A stretch of DNA of 64,000 bases from positions 496,001-560,000 of the forward strand of contig JASPKZ010007545.1 in NCBI GenBank assembly GCA_030220185.1, given 5' to 3'. Under the pieces are notes generated by a model that saw only the letters and a list, made by a program, of their open reading frames with translations, had not been told where the DNA came from and searched no databases. A program made the position numbers and the translations under genes. Every line of letters begins with the position of its first letter. Position 1 is the first letter of the stretch. The DNA comes from Diploptera punctata. Lineage: Eukaryota; Arthropoda; Insecta; Blattodea; Blaberidae. This document shows, in pieces, positions 44,639 to 55,150 of the stretch.

Positions 44639-44652
44639 ATTATTATTATTCG
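44335..44652. repeat. ATT/AAT microsatellite complex
   Basis: About 310 bp of ATT, TAA, ATATT and AATATT units in both orientations. Confidence 0.95.
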
Positions 44653-44693
44653 GAAGGAAAAAATAATTCAACACACTGTTTCAATTAAACTGA

Positions 44694-47334
44694 CAAGGGA
44701 AGTACTTATGTTGGACCAGTTGGATTGTAACAAAAATTGGAGGATATGTTAATTAATTGACATTAAATATGATGACGTTAGTTATTTTGCTGCAAATTTA
44801 ATAAAACTCGTGTTATTTGTCATTAAATTTCAATCGTGTCACATTGACCGGTTAGTAACGGCACGGTTGCTCATTGTAGCTGGTTTCAAGCACAAGTGCT
44901 GCTAACGCTTATAACATAGATATTAGTTTCCCTCCTTCTTAACATTAATAACTAATTTTGATTTCATTATAGTCCTACTGATAGCAGAGTACTGTATACT
45001 ACTTTTTTACTTGAAATTCTGAATCGGTTATAATTTCGTGTACTAGAGTAACAAAAACAAATTATCATTTACCATAACATCAATGGTGATAATGAGGTTC
45101 TTCGATGAAATGGTTGTAGCAAAGTTTTTGCGAACACCATGAGCATCTGATGATGGCAATCCTGGAGCAGTTATATGTGGCACATTCACTAAAACAAATG
45201 TTAAATGCTATTTCAAACACATTTGTGAATCTCGTTACACTTTGGTCCACGTTATAGCAAGACTTTTTTAAGGATAAATACGCATATCCTAGTAAATATC
45301 TGCTGACAGTTGATTATATACAAGGAAATTGAGTTTTATAATAAAGAATCTATCAGATATTTTCACGTCACCATCTGATTTTAGACGCACATATTCTTCA
45401 ATTCGTCGCACATAGATCTTATATTGACGGAAAAAAAAAACATCAAGTGGTTGTATATATTTGGTGGCTCCTGCAGGAATAAGTTTTATCCTTACATTTT
45501 TATCGGGTAAACAGTCCTGTAGCAATTGTTCGTCCATATGCCCGGATCACGAATTGCATATTAAAAGTGCATCCATTTCAATTTTTTCACTAAACACATT
45601 TTTAAGAATGTTTTCTAATGTTCTTTTGTCATTTTTCCACTGGTACTACAGTCGACATACACATTTAGAGGTGTATTCTGTTCTATCTTCTTCTGAACTT
45701 TAGGCCCAAATTTGTTTCCAGTAGGTTCTTGAAAACAGAGGTATAACCGCTTCCCAAGTTGCCCACATATTGGAATAAGAACATCTATCGTGTAAGAATG
45801 TACAGTTCCTTGGGTTTTGAACTGTAGCAACAGTGAGCTTTTTTGCCTTTGACTCTCTGTGTTTTGTTTCCTGTCATTTCATAATTAAATTGACTTCGGT
45901 CACAGTTCCACACATTCTTTGTTGGTATACAGTTTTCTTGAATGGTCTGATTAACGTCTCTTACAAATTTATGTGCATTTTCAATAGTTTGAATTTCGTT
46001 TTCAAGACCCTTGACAGTGACAAATTTGGTAGTATTTCTTGAAGATATATTGTTTTATTTTTTTAAAATTTGAAATGAATGTATTTGAAGCTTTAAATTC
46101 ATTCAAACCTAATTCCTTCGCTCGAAGAAGAGCCCACGATTTTAAATGCCAATAGTTCACTGTCAATCCCCGATCTCGAGAGTATCGAAATTATTAAGAA
46201 TGTAGTCTTTAATTCGGGCGATTTAGTAGGGGTCCCTGTTTTTTAATTGTGAAGCTAGATAAGTTGTTTTATTTCCCATATAATTCAAAACTGTTCTTAA
46301 ATTTCGGTTATTAATTAGTGATGGCTACTTTTTATTATTTGTGAATAGGACTCCGGGCCAGATTTCGCTGGAATCCTATATTCATAAATGTTTTCCAAAG
46401 TTTCTTCAAAATAGACAGACAGTACGTTAGGACATTTAGGTTCTTTAACAGGAGACGGCTCAAAGTTATTTGAATTGTCACGTTCTTCACTGGATTCGCT
46501 GACAATTTCAAAGTCTTCAGAACATCCAGCCTGTGTGAGCTTCTGACTGCAAATAGCATAGTCTTCGAAATCTAAAGTATTTTCACTAACGTCCTCCAAC
46601 CCATTCCAATATTTTTGTTCTATAATTTCTGCCAGAAAATACGCAAAGTGGTAATCCTCCAATTCAGGTTCTTCGTGTTTTCCAAATGTTCCTGAACTAT
46701 AGATTCTAACGTAGTTAAGACGTAAACTGGATTTATTATGCCCATTTTATTCTTTTGATGAAATATTTTATTGACTCAAAAGGCTATTACCTGTAAATGT
46801 ACACATTTACGTGTAAATACACTGTTGTGTCCTTAAAAAGTATTAATTTACACCATAAATATTCTAATTAATAAATGATAAAAACAAATATTCTATTGCA
46901 TTTACAATGCATTTTTTATGTTTAAATAGAAACAATTCATATATACTGTACGAATACTCGACTGTGGGAGTGGAAAAAAACATTCACACTCCGGTGCGCT
47001 GTTCTTCAAGTTACCGTGCCGCTCCGTTGCAATATTTATTTCGTTAGTCTGTCTCACTGTCTCTTTTTTTGTTCTCCCCTCGTTCACCACACTATCATTT
47101 TCAATTATTATTTATTTATTTTATTTTTTCATAATGTTTTTACTTATTTATTCTGTCATGTACCGATGCCAAGCTCTTATTTATTTTTTCTTGTTCCTTA
47201 TTTACTATTAAGTATTTTGCATACTATTGAATTTGCAGTGAAATGACTAATATCACGGTGTTCAGTATCAGTCATTCAACATATCCTCCAATTCTTGTTA
47301 CAATCCAACTGGTCCAACATAAGTACTTTCCTTG
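44694..47334 (-). mobile_element. pogo/Tigger-like DNA transposon, about 2.64 kb
   Basis: Inverted ends of at least 57 bp: ACTTATGTTGGACCAGTTGG plus ATTGTAACAAAAATTGG at the left pair with the complement at 47278-47334. Minus-strand transposase relics lie between. The exact outer base and the TA duplication cannot be read with certainty because one side joins an ATT array. Confidence 0.85.
45290..46760 (-). pseudogene. pogo/Tigger-like (DDE_1) transposase, dead
   Basis: Read along the minus strand. An N-terminal acidic part (about 46745-46315: E-D-Y-H-F-A-Y-F-L-A-E-I-I-E-Q) comes first. Next is a CENP-B-type DNA-binding segment (46160-46050: W-A-L-L-R-A-K-E-L-G-L, N-T-F-I-S-N-F-K-K), then K-F-V-T-V-K-G-L-E-N-E-I. 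Catalytic D1 is in V-W-N-C-D-R-S-Q-F (45899-45901). G-K-R-L-Y-L-C-F-Q-E-P-T-G and S-G-K-M-T-K-E-H follow. D3 is in Y-I-Q-P-L-D-V-F-F-F (45442-45444). Where the family has D-S-W-S-G-H this copy has Asn (45553-45555), Ser and a TGA (45547-45549) before S-G-H. D2 is therefore lost and the Trp is a stop. Several frameshifts also occur. Confidence 0.78.
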
Positions 47335-47339
47335 TGAGC

Positions 47340-48000
47340 AACAAAAAATAAACTTTACTTTGTCTCAGAATGCAAAATATGTGATTCTCATATTTTTTCT
47401 CCTGAATTCAAATATGATATCGGTGTTTCTCCATCACGCAAGGTTTCCGAGAGACAGGAATTTATAATTTCAAACATTTTAATATTTTCTACATTCGTAA
47501 CTACACAATATTCGAACATTCGGACTCACCTAGAAAGTAAGAAATGACGATTTTTTGCTATATTTCGCCTGTGGAGCATTCCTCTTGATGGTCCAATAAT
47601 AATCGGCCTATATATTAGGATATCATTTGCCTTGATATGTATTTTCCATAGCTGAAATCTCCTGAGTCAGCTCATTTGGTTTTACTTTACAATGGACAAA
47701 TGGACGAAAAAAATGTTTATTAAAAAATAATTATTTAAATCTATTAATTGAAACTGAAATAAAAAAAACTGTGGCTGATGGAGAAATTCCGTATAAGTAT
47801 TTGAAAACACGATAAAAAAACTGCATTAAGTACAACTATTGGTACTCATGAGACACAAATCATATTGACCAGTGTTTTCTCGACTACACTACGTTCTATA
47901 TGAGGAATAATGATATTCAAAAGAAAATCAGCATATTCATTTACGTATGCGGTGTTATTAACAGTTCCCTAAAAAATCAGACAGGAAACCTGAGTTAAAT
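47340..48000. other. AT-rich spacer, nothing recognised
   Basis: No supported feature. Confidence 0.4.
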
Positions 48001-48007
48001 TTTATAA

Positions 48008-48372
48008 AGTAATGACGGTTCTAATTTTGTATCATGGTTCGGAGTTTTGGGAATTAATAAGAAAAGGGGAAAGGAGAATTGAAACAATGGAAATCATATT
48101 TATGAGATCTGTTGCGAGATATAGATTACGAAATAAAAATTAAGTGAAGGTATGAGGAAAAAATATTTTAAAAAGATATTATAGATGAATAAAATAAGGT
48201 AGAAATTATTGCAAATAACATGTACAAAGAACGACAGTCAACCGCATACCAAAACTAATGATCAACTACAACACAAAGGGTAGAAGAAATGTTGGAAGAC
48301 TAAATACAAGTTGGGAACAGCAGTATTGAAGAATCAGACCGAAACAGACCCTAAGAGATTTAATCCATGAAG
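48008..48372 (+). pseudogene. LINE C-terminal remnant (family Z)
   Basis: Plus-strand relic: L-Y-H-G-S-E-F-W-E-L followed by R-K-G-E-R-R-I-E-T-M-E-I, then F-M-R-S-V-A-R-Y-R-L-R-N-K. Further on are the R-N-V-G-R-L and E-A-N-N blocks, running into an AAT array at 48376. The LYG-x-E-x-W position is recognisable. Strongly decayed; not LINE-1 or LINE-2. Confidence 0.6.
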
Positions 48373-48373
48373 C

Positions 48374-48437
<64 letters not shown>

Positions 48438-48438
48438 T
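48374..48438. repeat. AAT microsatellite
   Basis: Pure array of about 20 units, probably grown from the tail of the preceding LINE. Confidence 0.95.
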
Positions 48439-48474
48439 CATAATGTAATTAAAAGTTACCGATAAATGAAGTTT

Positions 48475-48700
48475 CAGCCGCGGTTGTATAATGTTTATGT
48501 TCCTTGCCTCTATAGTTCCGCAGTTCAAGTGTTCAAAACCGGATTGGGTCGATGGATTTTTAGGATGGAAAAATCCAAGGGATACATCCTCCGGGAGGGA
48601 CTTGAAGCCGTGGGTCCAGAGTCCGAAGATTTTCAGGCTAGTTAAAGAACCACAAGCGTGAATAAAATTGCCTCTGTGCAAAATTTAATTTACCTTTATC
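48475..48700 (+). repeat. SINE-B, plus strand, full length
   Basis: Head CAGCCGCGGTTGTATAATG, GGGTCGATGGATTTTTAGG, CATCCTCCGGGAGGGAC, TTTTCAGGCTAG and tail CCTCTGTGCAAAATTTAA. Confidence 0.8.
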
Positions 48701-48701
48701 C

Positions 48702-49608
48702 ATCCAATTAATAATAAATTACTAGCCTACTGGATGTCTCATTGAGGAGGTGTACTTACCACATGTCACTCGTTGACATATGTAGGTAAATAAGCGTACC
48801 TAATTAGCTTGGTTAATAAACTTCAACTATGGGAGCACTCATGTCCCCGCATGGGATGTATGGTGTGTATACATACATACATACATACATACATTAAATG
48901 AATAAAACACCACAAAATGTTTCATGTAACTGTATTAATAAAAGGGTTTATTTATAGCTGTATAAGTAAATGTTCTAATAGTTGTTACAAAATTTAATTT
49001 TCTTTATTCGTGAGTAGTGATATTAATGGAGGGCAGGTCTAGCTGTTAAGCACGAGAATAACAAACGTTACACGAATTTAATTCGAAATACTTATCTGGA
49101 ATGGTTTGTCCTTTATCATAGCCCTCAGCCCAACTTATCTTTCAATTCGCCCACTGCGTTTTTCTCCCTACTTTTTAATGTTAGGGAGGGAAGAATTAAA
49201 AGCAAAACGAAGTAAATGGAGAAGGGGGCATTTCAGTAATTACTTCACCATTATGACAGAGTGGGTACTTTAGCACCAAAATAAAAGTGAGGAAGGAGCA
49301 CTTGAAAAGGCGCAAGTATTTCCTTCATGTCTGCTGCGATTTCTTCTCCAGATTACAATTTTTCTTCACGTCATTCCCCACCTTTACTACTACGGCAACT
49401 TGCGCATTTTTATTGCCTTCCGAGAAGCTTTGGCACAGAAAAGGCCACAACGGCCTGTAATTCTGTCTGACACTTTAAAGGTATTATATTTTTGTAGTCA
49501 TCGTTTTTACATTTATGTGGACCTCACGAGGTACTGCGCGTCTTATATGATCAATGATTCACTAAACTTCCAATAAAATATTAATTTTATTAAAAATAAC
49601 GAATAATT
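48702..49608. other. Spacer, nothing recognised
   Basis: Short ACAT microsatellite at 48870-48893. No frame with a known motif. Confidence 0.4.
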
Positions 49609-49610
49609 GA

Positions 49611-49908
49611 TCCAACGCTGTGGTCTCGAGGTGTCGTGCTGTCTTGTCACACAGCGGGCCCAGGTTCGATTCGCAGTCGGGACAAGCTCCCTGGTTGTGG
49701 TTTTTCTCGGGGATTTTCTTCACCTCTAATACAAATGTCAGCGTGTTTTAGGGCCCAAAAGGGCCCCGAACATCATCTGATCTCCATCATCATCCCACGG
49801 TGTGCAAAGCAACGGGAAGCTATCACAATATAGTAAAACTGCAACGTTTAGCATGAATATGCTATGATTGCAGTGAAGGACCTGCCCTAGGGCAGAATAC
49901 TATAGAAT
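49611..49908 (+). repeat. SINE-A copy, full length, diverged
   Basis: Head TCCAACGCTGTGGTCTCGAGG, B-box GGTTCGATTC, GGGAAGCTATCACA, hairpin ATGAATATGCTATG and tail CCTAGGGCAGAATACTAT. The inner microsatellite is almost absent. Confidence 0.83.
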
Positions 49909-49911
49909 GGA

Positions 49912-50203
49912 AAGGATATTTGTGATAAGTGTTCGTGCACCTTTTTGTAACTTTTCCTTACATTCCCAAATACTTCGCACCAGCAGAGTATTTCTACCAT
50001 GGGGATCTGGTATAAGAAGTACTGAGGTGCATTTTCTCTCTATGAACCATCTGGTAGCAGGTTTTAGAATTTTAATCTTGAAATAGGCACGAAAAAAACG
50101 AGGGATAAATGGGTTAATATCATGAATCGTGCCTCTGGTGGAACATCCAGTACAAAAACACCGAATTCTAGCGGAAAACAACGATTTCAAACCGAAAGAC
50201 CCG

Positions 50204-50263
<60 letters not shown>

Positions 50264-51000
50264 AAAGCTGAGAGCGTTAAGGTTTATTTTCGAAGGTATT
50301 TGTCTCTCGAGATTTTGAATATATTTATACACAGTAAGGTATTGAATGATTTATAAGCTAATTTCAGAAACAGTCAAGTTACTAAAGTACGAGCCGGAAC
50401 TGATTGTAGCAGTTACTCTGAACAAATAGACTGAATTATCAGATTTCTGTAATTTGTTTCAGTTACGAAATTATATTTTTTTAACAGTACAATTAAATAA
50501 ACTTTAATTATATTAAATTAATTAAAAAAGTAACGCATCTTTGTACTTAAATTTTAACAGGCATTTCGAGTACAGTAATTTTAGTTCTTCGGTCAAAAAA
50601 TATCTGTATCGTGTAACTTTCGGTGTTGATGATACTTGGGAACTATGTTTAATTATATAATCACCATCGTGATATTTATAGACTGTAGCTACATTCTGTG
50701 ACACAAATAAAAATTACTACATTTTTCAAATCTGACTTCTCGGTATATTCTACGCTTTGATTCCTAAGGCTTCTATTACAGTTGAATAAAGAATTAAGTC
50801 CTATATATATTTTGTAACCGTAAAAAATTGCAAATCAAAATTTGTCTTTTTATAAAACGGTAATATTTTAGATTTTACGGGCCAGTAAAATATTCTTCTT
50901 TTTTCTGGCCGTACAAATTATGTGTAAACATACACTACCTGTTTACCACTACCTTCTTATCATGTAAAACCGTTATGATATTTTTTAATATTGTACTAAG
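49912..51000. other. Spacer with TA array
   Basis: A minus-strand open frame (49900-50190, about 96 codons) has non-repetitive composition (P-F-I-P-R-F-F-R-A-Y-F) but I do not recognise it. TA array of about 54 bp at 50205-50258. Confidence 0.4.
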
Positions 51001-51004
51001 TTTG

Positions 51005-51349
51005 TCCACCTCTGTGGTCTCGAGGTAGCGTGCTGCCTTGTCACGCAGTGGGCCCGGGTTCGATCCCCGGTCGGAGCAGTTTTTCTGGGTGAGGTTTTTA
51101 TCGGAGTTTTTCCTCACCTGTAAGACAAATATCAGGAAACTTTTAAGGCCCAAACGGTCCCCGAAATTATATGGCCATCATCACCATGATCATCCTTATC
51201 ATTATCATCATCCTCGTCCTTCACCGGTGTGGAAATCAACGGGAAGCTACCACACCTATAATTCCCTAGTAACGCTGCAAGCATAGCATGAAAATTCTTC
51301 ATTGCAGTGAAGGACCTGCCCTCGGGCAGAATTACTATGGATGGATGGA
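51005..51349 (+). repeat. SINE-A copy, full length
   Basis: One of the best preserved copies: CACCTCTGTGGTCTCGAGG, GGGTTCGATCCCCGG, CACCTGTAAGACAAATATCA, a CATCATCACC-type microsatellite, TTCACCGGTGTGG and CTCGGGCAGAATTACTATGG plus TGGATGGA. Confidence 0.9.
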
Positions 51350-51444
51350 TACTAGGTTTTATTATATCCATGTCAGTTGTATAACAGAACGTTACAAACA
51401 AATATTAGAATATTGACTTTTAAGACATAAATATAAGATATTTT

Positions 51445-51982
51445 CATTCATAGTGTTCTGCTCAAGAGCAGGTCTTTCACTGCAAACTCAGCATTCTCCA
51501 CTCTTTCCTTGACTCAGCTTTCCTTTTTTTGTCTGCATACAAACCATTTATTTTAATATTGTCTATCATCTGATGTCTTTTTCTGCCTCTAACTTTCTTT
51601 CCGTTGACCATTCCTTCTAGAGCATCTTTCAGCAGGCAGTTTCTTCTTAGCCAGTGGCCAATCCAATTTCTTTTCCTCTTCTTCACGAGTTCCAGCATTG
51701 TTCTTCTTTCACCCACTCTGTCTAGCACATCTTCATTTCTTACTTTGTCTGCCCATTTTATACGTTCCATTCTTCTCCATATCCACATGTCAAAAGCTTC
51801 CAGTCGCTTTTCCTCATTCCGTCGTAATTCCCACGTCTCTGCACCACATAATGCTACACTCCACACAAAGGACTTCACTAGCCTCTTTCTTATTTCTCTT
51901 GCCATAGGTCCGCAGAAAATGCTTCTCTTCTTGTTAAAGCTTCTTTTGTCATTGCTATCCTCTGCTTTACTTAACATTATGA
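51445..51982 (-). mobile_element. LINE-2 3' copy, minus strand
   Basis: The plus strand begins ATTCATAGTGTTCTGCTC (reverse of the LINE-2 tail) and ends in the codons for A-M-T-K-E-A. 5'-truncated after the polymerase. Confidence 0.87.
51477..51977 (-). pseudogene. LINE-2 post-polymerase region, open frame
   Basis: A 166-codon open frame: K-K-R-S-I-F-C-G, R-K-R-L-V-K-S-F-V-W-S, L-C-G-A-E-T-W-E-L-R-R-N-E, W-R-R-M-E-R-I-K-W-A-D-K-V-R-N, R-R-T-M-L-E-L-V-K-K-R-K, W-I-G-H-W-L-R-R and K-V-R-G-R-K-R-H-Q-M-I-D. It corresponds to the region 34060-34560 of the other LINE-2 copy, where it is broken by frameshifts, and so shows the intact reading of that region. It has no catalytic domain. Confidence 0.82.
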
Positions 51983-52144
51983 AATAATCAAATTTAAAAG
52001 TGTTTAATTGATGACTTGTTCTGTATTATAAAGTGTTAAATAGCTCAATATCATATTTACACGCGTATGTACATACTTTTAACTTCATGAAATCCATATC
52101 GGTTATCACATGATTAACGTCGTTAAGTAAGTGAAAGGCAAATA

Positions 52145-53646
52145 CACTACTAAAAAAATTAGAGGAACACATGTTTAAACCAAAACACCAGAATGGATAT
52201 TGAAACAATTTAATGTTTGATCTTTTGTAATTATAAATTGATTATTTATGTAAAATTAGAATAGACTTTCAAACAAAATTTTCTTGTACAGTAATAGTAA
52301 TACCAACAAGTTATCATTTGTAATAAACAAAGTGGAAATTTGAGATTTACAATTTTTGGAAACAATGTTTCCATGGTTATTTCAACACTTAGTACTTAGT
52401 GTGAGCCTGAATGATTGCATTACACGTACGAGGCATGCTTCGCAGAAGCCTTCTTACATAAACTTGTGAGATTCTCTCCCATTCCTCGTTGCGTGCATGT
52501 GAAAGTTCTTCAAGTTTCTGAGGTACAACAGGACACTTAAGAAACAAGTTTTTCCAATTTATCCCACATATGCTCGATCGGATTAAGGTTCGGACTGCAT
52601 GCAGGCCAGTCCATCACCCGAATTTGGCATTCTTGCTGGACATCTCTGTTAGCCTGTGCTCTATGACATCTAGCATTATCTTGCATTAGAAGTAAATTAG
52701 GGACCATATCATAAGAAAACGGTACATGTTGGAGGATAATGCCATTAAAGAAAATATCAGCATTCATGCGCTGTAGGACAACGACAAGCTCTGTCCGAGA
52801 TTCAATAGAAATGCCAGCCCAAACCATAACCGAACCACCTCCAAATCTGTCACGTTCAATAATTGTGGCTGGATCAAAACGTTCACCAGGACGTCTCCAT
52901 ACACGTGTACGACCATCAGAACCTGTTAGACGAAATCTTGATTCGTCCGTGAATAAAACACACTTCCATTGGCTGAGCTGCCAGTTGACATGATTCTGAG
53001 CAAATCGCAGCCGGGCTTCTATGTGCTGACCTGTTAAACGAGGAGCTTCAAAGGGGATTCTAGGCCTCAACCTTGCATTTCTCAGTCTATTTCTTACATT
53101 CTGACCAGAAATTACCGTCCCAGTTGCTGTGCATAAATGATTTTCTAGATCTATGGCTGTAGATTTTCTTCTGCGCAATGCTGATAAGACAAGAAATCTA
53201 TCCTGTACGTCTGTAAGTCGTCTTCTTACGACCTTGCCCGGGTCTCCTCTTGTATCAATATGTCTCTCTATATCCCCTCCACAGCCTATGGAATCCTAGA
53301 AACATGACGAATGGAGCGACCATATTCATTCAATGCAACTGCTCGTGCGACTGATGTTTCATTCAGATGTCTCATTACTCTGTATTAGCTTCAGAGAACA
53401 CAAAAATAACAATTACCTACCGCAGATTATTCTTCAAACCTGTAAAAAAATCGAACTCGCTTTGGTTTCAGCAACTCTTGGAATTTCACTAATATATTCA
53501 GAGAAAAATTAATAAAACCCAGAAGATCTTCAATCTGATTTTAAACAATAATTGAACTCAAAGCATCTGACGCAAAAATTAATTTGTTAGAATATTTATT
53601 TTGTGGCTTTGGTTTATACATGTGTTCCTCTGATTTTTTGTAATTA
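52145..53646 (-). mobile_element. Tc1-like transposon 2, about 1.5 kb
   Basis: Inverted ends share AGAGGAACACATGT-TAAACCAAA at the left (52163 region) with the complement at 53613-53634 on the right. TA precedes the left end (52143-52144). The right outermost 15 bases are diverged, so the end is approximate. Different family from the element at 28.8 kb. Confidence 0.87.
52398..53375 (-). pseudogene. Tc1-like transposase 2, two frameshifts only
   Basis: The minus strand starts at ATG 53375-53373 (M-R-H-L-N-E-T-S-V-A-R-A-V-A-L). A frameshift near 53297 leads to G-D-P-G-K-V-V-R-R-R-L-T (the GRPR-like part). The long open frame to 52537 follows, with D1 in L-F-T-D-E-S-R-F, G-G-G-S-V-M-V-W-A-G-I, D2 in L-M-Q-D-N-A-R-C-H-R-A and E3 in S-P-N-L-N-P-I-E-H-M-W-D (34 residues after D2, DD34E). 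A second frameshift after K-L-E-K-L-V leads to W-E-R-I-S-Q-V and R-S-M-P-R-T-C, ending H-T-K-Y at about 52398. All catalytic residues are intact; total about 325 residues, a normal Tc1 length. Confidence 0.9.
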
Positions 53647-53649
53647 TTA

Positions 53650-54075
53650 ATTTTGCGAATTTATTAATTATATACTTAAATGTTCAAGACTATGGACTTT
53701 TGAAACCAAAGTACTCTGCAGAATATATGGGCCTCTATGCGATCGAGGTGAGTGGCGAATAATATACATTCATGAACTCCAGAATTAATCAAATCTCCAG
53801 ATGTTTTAAGATCATTAAAAAAATCTTTATATCGTCTTAACGGCTGAATGACAGTCATACAGCGCTTATGCTGTTCGACATTTAATCTACTGGGATTCAC
53901 GCCCTCATAAAACTGTGTTTGCCCTCTTTGAGTTCATCAGCTGAGTGCAGTTTGCAACCGTCAGCTGAGGAATTTACGGAGGGCAAGCAAAATCTCCTAA
54001 GGATATCTACTCCAGCAGTAGACGAAATGTCGGGTAGCATAAGCTGTGGACTATGGTCATTCAATCCATAAGATA
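53650..54075. other. Spacer with single-arm relative of the 34.6-kb fold-back
   Basis: 53,915-54,075 contains GATATCTACTCCAGCAGTAG and GGACTATGGTCATTCAA, similar to one arm of 34602-34827. No inverted partner is present. Confidence 0.45.
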
Positions 54076-54079
54076 ATTT

Positions 54080-54262
54080 CAAGAATCAAGACTCCGGCTG
54101 TTAAGGCCTATAAAAGTTTCAGAATTGCAATGGGCAAATCATCTTCAAGGAATGGTTGAACATGAGATTCCTAGGATAGTTACGGAGAATAAATCTGAAG
54201 GTTAAAGGAGTGTGAGGTTAAACAATGACTGCGATGGATAGATGGATGGATGGATGGATTGA
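54080..54262 (+). mobile_element. LINE 3' end with GATG tail
   Basis: Plus-strand relic: L-Q-W-A-N-H-L-Q-G-M-V-E-H-E-I-P-R-I-V, then basic residues and a stop, ending in ATGGATGGATGG. This is the R-W-x-G-H-x-x-R-M module of a non-LTR element. Confidence 0.6.
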
Positions 54263-54267
54263 TGGAG

Positions 54268-54405
54268 TTCAGTAAGCCCTGAATAAGTTGAGAATTAAGG
54301 AATGGTGATCGGTTATCAGGAAGAGGAAACCATGAAGAGAGTTCTAAAGGAAGCCAGGATTCAGAGGGTACTGTTGTTCCAATGATGATGATGTTGATGA
54401 TATTT
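54268..54405 (+). mobile_element. LINE 3' end with GATGAT tail
   Basis: The plus strand reads L-N-K-L-R-I-K-E-W, V-I-R-K-R-K-P-W and L-R-K-P-G-F-R in adjacent frames, ending in ATGATGATGATG. Another family's C-terminus. Confidence 0.45.
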
Positions 54406-54699
54406 AAATGTTTAAATAAAAAATGAAATCTAGGATATATATGCAGATTTTATTTAAATAATACCCCATTTACAAGTATATTATAAAAACCCGACGATTT
54501 CAAAATAAAATAAGGTACGAGCTGATAAAAATATGATTCCGTTCACTAAACAAAACGTTTGTTTATGTAAGAAGTGCATTTTGCTTTTGTTAATCATAAA
54601 TTACACAAATTCCCCGTTTATTGAAATTATACGTATGATTCCAATTTAATTTGCTCTCTAAGGCATTGGCTTGTAAGTCCCATTAACTAACTAACTAGC

Positions 54700-54938
54700 A
54701 TATCTATCTCGAAGATAAGTGGTCGCATGGACATAAACTCGGGCCATGTACAAAGGCTCTCAACAGACCAAACATAAAAAGGTGCTTATAGCAAGTTTTA
54801 TGGGGAATAGACGTGTTGGAAGACCGTACAAACGATGGGAGGATGGTATTAAGGAAGAAATAGAAATGATTGGAGGCAGAAGTTAAGGCAGGACAAAGCC
54901 CGAAATCTAGCCAATCAGCGATAGGATGGATGGATGTA
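54700..54938 (+). mobile_element. LINE 3' end (family W)
   Basis: Plus-strand frame G-N-R-R-V-G-R-P-Y-K-R-W-E-D-G-I-K-E, stop, then AGGATGGATGGATG. The G-R-P-x-x-R-W-x-D motif is the usual LINE C-terminal module. Confidence 0.6.
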
Positions 54939-54939
54939 C

Positions 54940-55070
54940 ATAAACTCCCCATTCATTCACATCTTCAATTTAATGTTTCTGAACTTTCGTTATATAATTC
55001 ATTTCCCTCAACTCATAGTTAATGTTATATTCCTACCTCATTCTCGTCTAACTACTGGGTCATTTCTATA
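54940..55070 (-). mobile_element. LINE-1 3' fragment, old, minus strand
   Basis: The plus strand has TTCATTTCCCTCAACTCATAG, TTAATGTTATATTCCTACC and TCATTCTCGTCTAAC, the reverse of the M-R-W-E-N-N-I-N-Y-D region of LINE-1. Confidence 0.65.
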
Positions 55071-55135
55071 CACTCGTTTCATTCCTTCCTTAACTCCCAA
55101 TAATGATTTACATTTTCCGATTAATTTAAGACCGC

Positions 55136-55150
55136 AAGATCTTCTCTTCA
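55136..55150. repeat. Left 15-bp target-site duplication, LINE-1 copy 3
   Basis: AAGATCTTCTCTTCA, identical to 56324-56338. Confidence 0.93.
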
